64,000 bases of DNA from JAHZMA01 sp965205905. GTDB lineage: Bacteria > Pseudomonadota > Alphaproteobacteria > JABAAW01 > JAHZMA01. The notes beneath the pieces were generated by a model. That model was not told the DNA's origin. It did not search any database and was given only the letters and a program-made list of their open reading frames with translations. Position 1 is the first letter of the stretch, and each line of letters opens with the position of its first letter. The DNA lies in assembly GCA_965205905.1 (NCBI GenBank), contig CBDBHZ010000012.1, positions 124,001 to 188,000 of the forward strand, read 5' to 3'. Of the stretch, positions 38,614 to 46,042 are shown piece after piece. The translations under genes and the position numbers were made by a program.

Positions 38614-39300
38614 ATGACATTAATGGTATCAAAACCATCAAAATTTTCAGGCAATGCAATCATTGCTGATTTATCCGATAAAATTGAAGCAGGCACATTA
38701 CGGCACGGAATGCGTTTGGAATCGGAACGGGAATTGGCGGTACAATATAATGTATCGCGTGGCACCATCCGCAGTGCCTTGCAGAAATTAGAGAATCAGA
38801 ATTATGTTACCACGCAAGCTAATAGTGGCACTTATGTTTGTTACGAAACCAATTTTGACTTTATCCCCAATGTTATCCGCACCGCTAGCCCGATTGAGCT
38901 GATAGATTCGCGAATCGCGATGGAGCCGCATATTTGCCGTTTGGCAACCATCAATGCCAAAGCAGAACAGCATGATGCGCTGAATCGCCTGCTTGATATG
39001 ATGGATGAGAATCACCATGATAATGAGGCGTTTTCAAAATATGATGCCGCGTTTCATAGTCTGCTTGCGAGTATGACGCATAATAATCTGATTATTTGGT
39101 TTATTCAGCAGACGAATATGGTGCGGACACAGGAACAATGGCAAAATTTACGGCATAATTCGTTAAATCCAGAAGCGATTAAAGCCTATAACCAGCAACA
39201 TCGTGATATTGTAACGGCAATCTTAAAACGCGACCCCGAAAATGCTGCGAATAACATGCGCGCCCATTTAAATAATGCGCGTTCATTGTTGACGGGTTAA
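38614..39300 (+). CDS. GntR-family (FadR/FCD) transcriptional regulator
   Basis: A 228-residue regulator. The N-terminal winged helix (about residues 12-80) includes LRHGMRLESERELAVQYNVSRGTIRSAL, the standard GntR signature. The C-terminal all-helical FCD domain (about 95-225) has DSRIAMEPHICRLA, FHSLLASMTHNN and HRDIVTAILKRDPENAANNMRAHL, with Asp and His residues that usually bind metal and the effector. It is transcribed away from the SoxB-like operon across a 199-bp gap with two matching inverted sites. It overlaps the next convergent gene by 4 bp. It probably senses a methylated amine or pathway intermediate (inference). Confidence 0.88.
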   Translation: MTLMVSKPSKFSGNAIIADLSDKIEAGTLRHGMRLESERELAVQYNVSRGTIRSALQKLENQNYVTTQANSGTYVCYETNFDFIPNVIRTASPIELIDSRIAMEPHICRLATINAKAEQHDALNRLLDMMDENHHDNEAFSKYDAAFHSLLASMTHNNLIIWFIQQTNMVRTQEQWQNLRHNSLNPEAIKAYNQQHRDIVTAILKRDPENAANNMRAHLNNARSLLTG

Positions 39301-40721
39301 TTTGCTCTTTTTGAAAAATATGTCTGCACCATATCTTTCAGCTTATAGAAAATATCAGCAAATGGCAGAAACCAGCCCCTATGCCAACCAATGATGCGCC
39401 ATTTTACAAAATAATAAGTAGGCTTTGGCAATGGAGATTGCGAAAATGCGGTATTGCCCTCATGATTGCCGATAATCTGTAGAGCCAATTTATGCCCTAA
39501 ATAGGGCGCCATCGTGTTGCCATTGCCCGAATATCCCATCGCATACCAAATGCCATCATGTTTGCCAATATGGGGAGTGGCATCAAACGAAAATCCCGTC
39601 AAGCCACGCCAATGATGGGTGAGGGTTATCTCATTTTCAGCAGATATATCACGCGCCATATCAGGAAAAATTTCGGCAATAAATTTCTTCAAAATAGCGT
39701 TAATTACTGGGGCAGGGCGATTGGTAAAAGCGGCGCGCGCGCCAAAAATAAGATGCGATTTATCGGGCGATAGGCGGTAATAGCAATGTTTGGCGCGGGT
39801 TTCCACAATGGAATGCCCAGATGGTATCAGCTGATGCGCTTTATATTGCCTGATATTTTTCAACGCAACAATAAAACTTGGAATAGATAAAATCCGCCTT
39901 CGTAAAAACTGACTTTGCTTGCACCCACTATGATGGTGCGTATAGCCATTGGTTGCCATCACGATATGGTTGCAGGCGATACGGTTAAAATCCGTGTTAT
40001 CAACCACAAAACTCACATAAGATTTCTTGCCCTGATATTTACTCTGGTGGACTATATTCAAAAATGTCGCTTGGGTGGCAATATCAACACCTAATTTAAT
40101 CGCGGTGTGGTAAAGCCCTTTCACATATTTCAGCGGGTTAAAGCTGCAATGCTGATGAAAAATAATACCGCCATGATAAATATCACTGGCAATAATATCG
40201 CGAACCTCTTTTTTTGCCACCATGCTATAATCTAGCCCCAGCCAATCATTGATGGCAGAAAAAGACTCCGCATTTTGTTGATATTCATGCGGTTGATAAA
40301 AACCACGAAACCGCCCATTATTGCTAAAATCGCACGCAATTTTATTATCGCTGATACTGTGTTTAAGATAGGCTAGCGATTCATGATGCGCTTCCATCAT
40401 CATTTTGGTGGCGGTATCCGCGCCATAGATTTTCGCCATATCGCCATATGATAGTCGATGCCCACCACCAACCATGCCACCATTGCGCCCACTTGCACCC
40501 CAACCAATCGAATGCTGGTCAATCACCAACACGGCATAGTCATGCTTGGCTAATGTGATGGCTGTGCTTAACCCGGTTAGCCCTGCGCCAACAATCACCG
40601 CATCATAATGGGGGCGGAATTGCGAGACTTTGCTGATAAGCGGTGCACCCGCATCATCCCACCAATAGGGATTCGATAAAGGTGAGGTAAGAATATCATT
40701 ATTGCTTACCATTACCGCCAT
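39297..40721 (-). CDS. FAD-dependent amine oxidoreductase, PuuB/OrdL-like
   Basis: A 474-residue DAO-fold enzyme. It has an N-terminal PYWWDDAGAPL before GAGLTGLSTAITLAKH (FAD binding), the GWGASGRNGGMVGGG segment of the PuuB/OrdL group, and C-terminal YSGNGNTMAPYLGHKLA. The tail (about residues 440-474) is basic and aromatic, possibly membrane-associating. It lies 18 bp after tmm on the same strand and overlaps gntR convergently. As part of the tmm unit it may oxidise a secondary amine such as dimethylamine or N-methylglutamate (inference). Confidence 0.78.
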   Translation of the reverse strand: MAVMVSNNDILTSPLSNPYWWDDAGAPLISKVSQFRPHYDAVIVGAGLTGLSTAITLAKHDYAVLVIDQHSIGWGASGRNGGMVGGGHRLSYGDMAKIYGADTATKMMMEAHHESLAYLKHSISDNKIACDFSNNGRFRGFYQPHEYQQNAESFSAINDWLGLDYSMVAKKEVRDIIASDIYHGGIIFHQHCSFNPLKYVKGLYHTAIKLGVDIATQATFLNIVHQSKYQGKKSYVSFVVDNTDFNRIACNHIVMATNGYTHHHSGCKQSQFLRRRILSIPSFIVALKNIRQYKAHQLIPSGHSIVETRAKHCYYRLSPDKSHLIFGARAAFTNRPAPVINAILKKFIAEIFPDMARDISAENEITLTHHWRGLTGFSFDATPHIGKHDGIWYAMGYSGNGNTMAPYLGHKLALQIIGNHEGNTAFSQSPLPKPTYYFVKWRIIGWHRGWFLPFADIFYKLKDMVQTYFSKRAN

Positions 40722-40739
40722 ATTTCTAACCCCTATATC

Positions 40740-42083
40740 TTAATTTTCAAGATATACCTCTAAACTATCATCAAGCGCATCTTTCCATGGCGTATGATGA
40801 ATCGGCGCCATTGTGCCCGTTATCGGCGATTTATATTGATTATCGCGGAAGGTCATAATATTTTGCTTCTTATGTTTTTTCCACTGGAAGAATGCCTCGT
40901 TCGACGCATCAACATCGAATGATGGATAATCGGTAAGCGCAATTAATTCTTTAACATAATCGCCCTGATACCGAATTGCACCATAATCATCTTCAATCGC
41001 ATCTTCATTTGCCACACGATTTTCAACATCTTTTAGCAATGCTGCCTTATCGGTTGGCACGGCAATTTTGCCTAATATCGCATCGCGCACATACCATGCT
41101 TGGGCATCAAACATATTGAATGTATACCATTGGTCTTGCATGCCCAGATAAAATAATTTAGGATTATGCACCCATGCAACGCCCATATATAAATCGGCAG
41201 TTGCCAAACGGTTGGCGGTTTTTAAGCGCAAATCATCGCCCAAAAATGGAAAACTATGTTTATAGCCCGTGCATAAAATAATTGCATCAACATCTTTTTG
41301 AGTGCCATCTTTGAAATAAGCAGTGCGCCCCTCAACGCGCAACAAAGCAGGCACTTCTTGCCAATTATCTGGCCAATCATAGCCCATAGGGGCGGTGCGA
41401 TGCGCCACTGTTACCGATTTACAGCCATATTTCCAACATTGCGAGCCAATATCTTCGGCAGAATAGCTAGTGCCTAGTATCAGAATATCTTTATCTTTGA
41501 ATTCCACCGCATCACGAAAATCATGGGCATGTAAGATGCGTCCATTAAAGCTATCAAAACCTTCATAAAACGGCACATTCGGGGTTGAAAAATGCCCTGA
41601 TGCCACAATCACATGGTCAAAATTCTCTGTGGTTTCCGTATCTTTCACGCAATTGCGCGATATAATCGTGAAATCACCGCTCGCCTCATTATAGCGCACA
41701 TCACGCACAATAGTGTTGAAGCGAATCATATCACGAACATCGGCTTTTTTCACGCGCCCCTGAATATAATCAAACAACACTGCACGCGGTGGGTATGATG
41801 CGATTTGCTTGCCAAAATGTTCTTCAAAACTGTAATCGGCAAATTCCAGCCCTTCTTTTGGGCCGTTAGACCATAAATAGCGATACATAGAGCCGTGACA
41901 TTGATTGCCATGCTCATCAACGCCTGTGCGCCATGTATAATTCCATAACCCGCCCCATTCGCTTTGCTTTTCAAAACAGGTGATTTTTGGAATCTCTGCA
42001 CCCTTATCTTGTGCCGATTTGAACGCCCGTAATTGTGCCAAGCCAGATGGGCCTGCGCCAATGATTGCCACTGATTTTACCAT
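40740..42083 (-). CDS. tmm: Trimethylamine monooxygenase (Tmm), flavin-containing monooxygenase
   Basis: A 447-residue bacterial FMO. It carries the FAD motif GAGPSGLAQL near residues 8-17, the FMO-identifying motif FNGRILHAHDF (F-x-G-x3-H-x3-F), the NADPH motif GTSYSAEDIG, and CTGYKHSFPFL near the C-terminus. It oxidises trimethylamine to TMAO with NADPH and O2. I chose ATG at 42083, where AGGAGTTTATC is the ribosome site; the longer frame to 42170 has none. Tdm and TmoXVW in the same island support Tmm rather than another FMO. Confidence 0.92.
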   Translation of the reverse strand: MVKSVAIIGAGPSGLAQLRAFKSAQDKGAEIPKITCFEKQSEWGGLWNYTWRTGVDEHGNQCHGSMYRYLWSNGPKEGLEFADYSFEEHFGKQIASYPPRAVLFDYIQGRVKKADVRDMIRFNTIVRDVRYNEASGDFTIISRNCVKDTETTENFDHVIVASGHFSTPNVPFYEGFDSFNGRILHAHDFRDAVEFKDKDILILGTSYSAEDIGSQCWKYGCKSVTVAHRTAPMGYDWPDNWQEVPALLRVEGRTAYFKDGTQKDVDAIILCTGYKHSFPFLGDDLRLKTANRLATADLYMGVAWVHNPKLFYLGMQDQWYTFNMFDAQAWYVRDAILGKIAVPTDKAALLKDVENRVANEDAIEDDYGAIRYQGDYVKELIALTDYPSFDVDASNEAFFQWKKHKKQNIMTFRDNQYKSPITGTMAPIHHTPWKDALDDSLEVYLEN

Positions 42084-42111
42084 GATAAACTCCTCTTTTA
42101 TCTTTCGTAAC

Positions 42112-42146
42112 ATACTTAAAGTATACAAAAAAACTTTTTGTTTCAA
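42112..42146 (-). promoter_or_regulatory. tmm promoter with palindromic operator candidate
   Basis: TTGAAA (42146-42141), 15-bp spacer, TATACT (42125-42120). A perfect palindrome ATACTT-A-AAGTAT (42112-42124) overlaps the -10, a good place for a repressor. Confidence 0.45.
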
Positions 42147-42147
42147 C

Positions 42148-42185
42148 AAAAAAAGGCAGATATTTATCAAAAATACCCGCCTTTT
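42148..42185 (-). terminator. Intrinsic terminator after the amt-small protein unit
   Basis: On the leftward strand AAAAGGCGGGTATTT pairs with AAATATCTGCCTTTT around a TTGAT loop and runs into a T tract. It separates the amt unit from tmm. Confidence 0.75.
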
Positions 42186-42215
42186 CTCATAATGTTAGAT
42201 AATCCACAGATGATT

Positions 42216-42392
42216 CTATGATTTATCGTAATCTTTATAACGTTGTTTTTCAGATTTGTTGCCAATATATAAAACAACGCCACATAAAACAAAGGCTAAA
42301 AATGTATATATGCCCGGTGCGATACCGTTTGCGCCCATATACATTGCGCCTTCTACAACATTCCATGTTGCTGGACTAAATGGAAATCCCAT
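42216..42392 (-). CDS. 58-residue membrane protein between amt and tmm
   Basis: A short frame missed by length cut-offs: it starts MGFPFSPATWNVVEGAMYMG, has one hydrophobic helix (about residues 26-46, GIYTFLAFVLCGVVLYIG), and ends in a charged tail KSEKQRYKDYDKS. The ribosome site AAGGAT lies 6 bases before the ATG. It follows amt by 40 bp and is closed by the terminator at 42148-42185, so it is co-transcribed with amt. It is unrecognised; an accessory subunit of the transporter is a plausible role from location. Confidence 0.7.
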   Translation of the reverse strand: MGFPFSPATWNVVEGAMYMGANGIAPGIYTFLAFVLCGVVLYIGNKSEKQRYKDYDKS

Positions 42393-42432
42393 AATCTTAT
42401 CCTTTCACTTTCATAAGTTATCAGTTGCCAGA

Positions 42433-43803
42433 TTATTTACTGGCGGGTTTTGATGCGGTAATGCCTTCAGGATAGGCAGCCAATGGCACTTTTACAGTAT
42501 CCAAGCCCGCTATTTCCACATCTTCAGGAATACGCAACATATCAAGTTTCTTCAAAATCCATGCACAGCCATAGCCCGGCACAAACCCAATTAAGAAAAA
42601 CACAACAGCGCCAATCACCTGACCAAGAATGCTGATTGTTGGCACGCCAGCATCGCCTGATAAAGCAGGGAAGCCAGTAGCAAAAACGCCTAGCATCACC
42701 ACGCCATATAGCCCGATTGTGCCATGCACTGTTACCGCGCCCACAGCATCATCAATGCCACGTTTTTCAAGGAAATTCGCGGCAGGTTTTAACAAAGCAC
42801 CTGCTGAGAATGATATTAAAATCACCAAAGATGGGAAGTAAATATCCAAACCAGAAGCCACTGAAATAATACCAGCCAATGCACCAGACATCATCCAGAA
42901 CGGGTCTTTGGTAATAATCCACGCGCCAATAATACCGCCGGCAATCGCCAGAAGAACGTTAAACGCCAATGCCGATAAAGCGATGGGTGTGCCGTAAATT
43001 GTTGCACCATCGGTCGCCGACCAACTCCACGCTTCGCCCGGCACAATAATACATGCCATCAAAAAGCCGAAAAAGCCAACAATAATCAGCATCAAGCCTG
43101 TTACTGCGAACGGCATATTATGCCCGGTAATCACATTGGCAGAACCATCAGCGTTAAATTTACCAATCCGCGGACCTAAATGAATCAACACGCCTAACGC
43201 GAAGAAACCCGCAACGGCATGAACCAAACCAGCAGCACCAAAATCATGCAAGCCAAATTGCGTAACCAGCCAACCATCAGCATGCCAGCCCCAAGCGGCG
43301 GCAAGCACCCATGCGAATGACCCTAGCACAATCGCCAAAATCACAAAGCCAACGGTTTGAATCCGCTCAATCACCGCACCCGACATAATCGATGCAGTGG
43401 TGGCAGCAAACATGGCAAACGCACCCCAGAACACGCCCGATGCTTTATCGGCAATGTTTGGTCCCATATATTGTGCTGATTCGCCCCAGCCCAATGCAAT
43501 CGCACTGGCATAAGCACCGCCAGATATTTCGGCAGGGCCTGCTGATAATGTAAATCCTGTGGGGAACGCCCAATAGACCCACCAACCAAATAGGTAGAAT
43601 GTGATTAAAACGAATGCAAACGCTAATAGGTTTTTAATGCCAGATGATAATACATTTTTCATCCGCGTCGCGCCCATTTCGTAAGCTAAAAACCCTGCAT
43701 GGATAATCACCATCAGGGGTATTGTAAGGTAATAATAGGCTTCGGCAAATATTGCGTTTGTCGTCGCCGCCATTTGTGTTAATTGTTGGATTTGTTCTTC
43801 CAT
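42433..43803 (-). CDS. amt: Ammonium transporter family protein (Amt)
   Basis: About 456 residues with eleven or so hydrophobic segments. The paired pore histidines are in DFGAAGLVHAVAG and DDAVGAVTVHGTIG, both as in AmtB. I chose ATG at 43803 because GGGAG lies just upstream; the TTG at 43818 overlaps that site. No glnK precedes it. Placement in the methylamine island suggests uptake of ammonium, or possibly methylamine, released from the pathway (inference). Confidence 0.88.
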   Translation of the reverse strand: MEEQIQQLTQMAATTNAIFAEAYYYLTIPLMVIIHAGFLAYEMGATRMKNVLSSGIKNLLAFAFVLITFYLFGWWVYWAFPTGFTLSAGPAEISGGAYASAIALGWGESAQYMGPNIADKASGVFWGAFAMFAATTASIMSGAVIERIQTVGFVILAIVLGSFAWVLAAAWGWHADGWLVTQFGLHDFGAAGLVHAVAGFFALGVLIHLGPRIGKFNADGSANVITGHNMPFAVTGLMLIIVGFFGFLMACIIVPGEAWSWSATDGATIYGTPIALSALAFNVLLAIAGGIIGAWIITKDPFWMMSGALAGIISVASGLDIYFPSLVILISFSAGALLKPAANFLEKRGIDDAVGAVTVHGTIGLYGVVMLGVFATGFPALSGDAGVPTISILGQVIGAVVFFLIGFVPGYGCAWILKKLDMLRIPEDVEIAGLDTVKVPLAAYPEGITASKPASK

Positions 43804-43887
43804 TACTTGTTCTCCCAAAAAAGTTTTTTATTAACAAATTTTAGATTCCGCAATGATAATTAATATCGATACAGATTCGTAATGATT

Positions 43888-43916
43888 AGACTAGCATAAT
43901 TCTTTGGCATTGTCAA
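43888..43916 (-). promoter_or_regulatory. amt promoter
   Basis: TTGACA (43916-43911), 17-bp spacer ending TTATGC, TAGTCT (43893-43888). It shares the TTATGCTAG block at the same spacing with the promoter at 38453-38481. Confidence 0.6.
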
Positions 43917-43938
43917 AGCACAATTTTAGTATTAAAGA

Positions 43939-44019
43939 CAGCGGTGGGGGTATAGGGGGCGCCATCGCGTGGCAATGGGCTTCTGCCCTCATTGCAAAAG
44001 CGTATGTCGCAAAGCCCCC
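43939..44019. repeat. Dispersed intergenic repeat, copy A
   Basis: Begins CAGCGGTGGGGGTAT and ends TATGTCGCAAAGCCCCC. A second, closely similar copy is at 45674-45756. It fills most of the gap between amt and the photolyase. Confidence 0.7.
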
Positions 44020-44100
44020 TAATATATTAATGACTTTACATCATTGCGCGATATAGGCAATAATGTAAGCAACTTTACCACCAATAAAAGAGAGCAGGCG

Positions 44101-45567
44101 ATGACACAGAAGGTTATCATTCAGTTATTTTATCAAGATTTACGGCTTCACGATAATTCTGCCTTGCATCATGCGTTGGCATTAGCGGCAAAGCAGGGCG
44201 CGATGTTACTGCCGATTTATATATTAGATGATGACAATGCGGGGGCGCATAAAATGGGTGGGGCGTCACGCCTGTGGCTTCATCATTCGTTGCAAAAATT
44301 GAGTGAGTCTTTACGCAATGTGCTAGGGGGTGGTTTGGCGTATTATCGCGGTGATACGGTTACGGTTTTATCGAATTTGGCGGATAGGTTTTTGGTGCAA
44401 GCCATTTGCTACAATCACAGTTACGAACCATGGCATCGTGCACTTCATGCCCGTATCGCCCAACAGATGCAAGCGCGGAATATTGAGATTCACCGCCATG
44501 ATGATGCGTTATTATGGCAAGCATGGCAGGTGAAAAAGCCAGATGGCACACATTATAAAGTGTTCACGCCATTTTATCAGCGCGGATGTATGGCGGCGCA
44601 TCCGCCCGCAGAGCCTGTGGAGTTTTTTGTTGATGGCGATGTGAAAACTATGCGTGATGATGATGCCTATAAAATATCAGATTTGCAATTATTACCATCG
44701 CGTGAATGGGGGGATTCTATCACGCAAGCATGGCACATTGGCGAGGCAGGGGCGCAACAGGCATGGCAGACTTTCACCGATATTGGCATTGACCATTACG
44801 GCAAGGGGCGTGATTTTCCTGCGAAAAAATACGTGTCGCGGCTATCGCCATATCTGCATTTTGGTGAGATTTCTATACGGCAATTATGGCATGAAGCGCG
44901 GGCTATGCAAGGTAAGTACCCGCCGCTTGATAATAATATTGCTAAATTTTGTGCCGAATTGGCATGGCGCGAATTTTCTCATCATTTGCTGTATCATTAC
45001 CCCGATTTGCCGAATAAAAATCTACAGGCGAAATTTGATAAATTCCCATGGCGAGACGATAGTAAACTGTTGCAGGCGTGGCAGAAAGGGCAAACGGGCG
45101 TGCCGATTATCGATGCGGGGATGCGTCAATTATGGCAGACGGGCTATATCCATAACCGCGTGCGAATGGTGGTTGGGTCGTTTCTGGTGAAGAATTTACG
45201 GCTTGATTGGCGGTTGGGGGCAGGTTGGTTTTGGGATTGTCTGGTTGATGCGGATTTGGCGAATAATAGTGCAAGTTGGCAGTGGATTGCGGGTTGTGGC
45301 GCAGATGCCGCACCGTATTTCAGGATATTTAATCCCGTAACGCAAGCGCAAAAATTTGATGCTGATGGCGACTATATCCGCGAATTTGTACCAGAATTGC
45401 GGGCATTGCAAGGCAATGATTTATTCGCACCATTTCAGGCAAAGCCAGAGAAGTTGCAGGCGGTAGGTCTCACATTGGGGGTTGATTATCCGCACCCGAT
45501 TGTGGATTTGGGTGCATCGCGTAATCAGGCGTTAGAGGCGTTTAAGGGGTTGGCGAGCGCGAGTTAA
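44101..45567 (+). CDS. phrB: Deoxyribodipyrimidine photolyase
   Basis: A 488-residue class I photolyase, repairing UV pyrimidine dimers with light. The N-terminal antenna domain (about 1-130) starts VIIQLFYQDLRLHDN. The C-terminal FAD domain (about 200-470) has YLHFGEIS, ELAWREFSHHLLYHYP, the NRVRMVVGSFLVKNL helix, GWFWDCLVDADLANNSASWQW and YFRIFNP. I chose ATG at 44101 with an AGAGAG ribosome site; the frame extends upstream without one. It fits a sunlit surface-water lifestyle. It stands alone between two repeat copies. Confidence 0.93.
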   Translation: MTQKVIIQLFYQDLRLHDNSALHHALALAAKQGAMLLPIYILDDDNAGAHKMGGASRLWLHHSLQKLSESLRNVLGGGLAYYRGDTVTVLSNLADRFLVQAICYNHSYEPWHRALHARIAQQMQARNIEIHRHDDALLWQAWQVKKPDGTHYKVFTPFYQRGCMAAHPPAEPVEFFVDGDVKTMRDDDAYKISDLQLLPSREWGDSITQAWHIGEAGAQQAWQTFTDIGIDHYGKGRDFPAKKYVSRLSPYLHFGEISIRQLWHEARAMQGKYPPLDNNIAKFCAELAWREFSHHLLYHYPDLPNKNLQAKFDKFPWRDDSKLLQAWQKGQTGVPIIDAGMRQLWQTGYIHNRVRMVVGSFLVKNLRLDWRLGAGWFWDCLVDADLANNSASWQWIAGCGADAAPYFRIFNPVTQAQKFDADGDYIREFVPELRALQGNDLFAPFQAKPEKLQAVGLTLGVDYPHPIVDLGASRNQALEAFKGLASAS

Positions 45568-45673
45568 AACTCACCGCACCGCCCTATGTATTGAGTAACC
45601 GAGACTCACTTCACCGCTAGTATGTGGTACAGCGGGGGGTATCAGCGACAACGCACCACCAGAGTATTATACA

Positions 45674-45756
45674 CAGCGGTGGGGGGTATGGGGGGCGTCA
45701 TCGCGTGGCAAGTGGCTTTTGCCATACTTGCCAAAGCGTATGTCGCAAAGCCCCCC
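45674..45756. repeat. Dispersed intergenic repeat, copy B
   Basis: Close copy of 43939-44019 (CAGCGGTGGGGGGTAT...GCAAAGCCCCCC). Its right end overlaps the left inverted repeat of the DUF262-DUF3800 module. The gap 45568-46042 holds only this copy, the inverted repeat and a palindromic element; no gene is credible there. Confidence 0.7.
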
Positions 45757-45825
45757 ATATAATAATGTGATGAGGCATGCTAGATGCTAATATTGACGAA
45801 TCTTGAAACACACTCCGCCTTATGT
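45744..45825. repeat. Left 82-bp inverted repeat of the DUF262-DUF3800 module
   Basis: Aligned without gaps to the reverse complement of 48661-48742, about 68 of 82 bases agree by eye. The first 26 bases are identical, and TTGACGAATCTTGAAAC is shared further in. Confidence 0.75.
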
Positions 45826-45837
45826 GCTACTCTCCGC

Positions 45838-45911
45838 CGTCATTCCCCGCGAGGGGACCCCAAATTTTTTGCAAAGCAAAAAATGTTGGGAACCCGTAGG
45901 CGGGAATCCAG
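45838..45911. repeat. dRS3-like palindromic element, copy 2
   Basis: Starts CGTCATTCCCCGC and ends GGCGGGAATCCAG. The middle can pair further (CCAAATTTTTTGC with GCAAAAAATGTTGG). Same end sequences as the element at 23347. Confidence 0.6.
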
Positions 45912-46042
45912 TGTCGGTTTGCGAGAGGAGGGAGTGGTAGATGCGAATCTTAATTCTCACACTGCCTTTGCACTATTGAGTGAAGTGATATTGTTTGTAA
46001 AATCATATTTGCTGTGGTATTGATATAGTGCTTTTTTAATTA

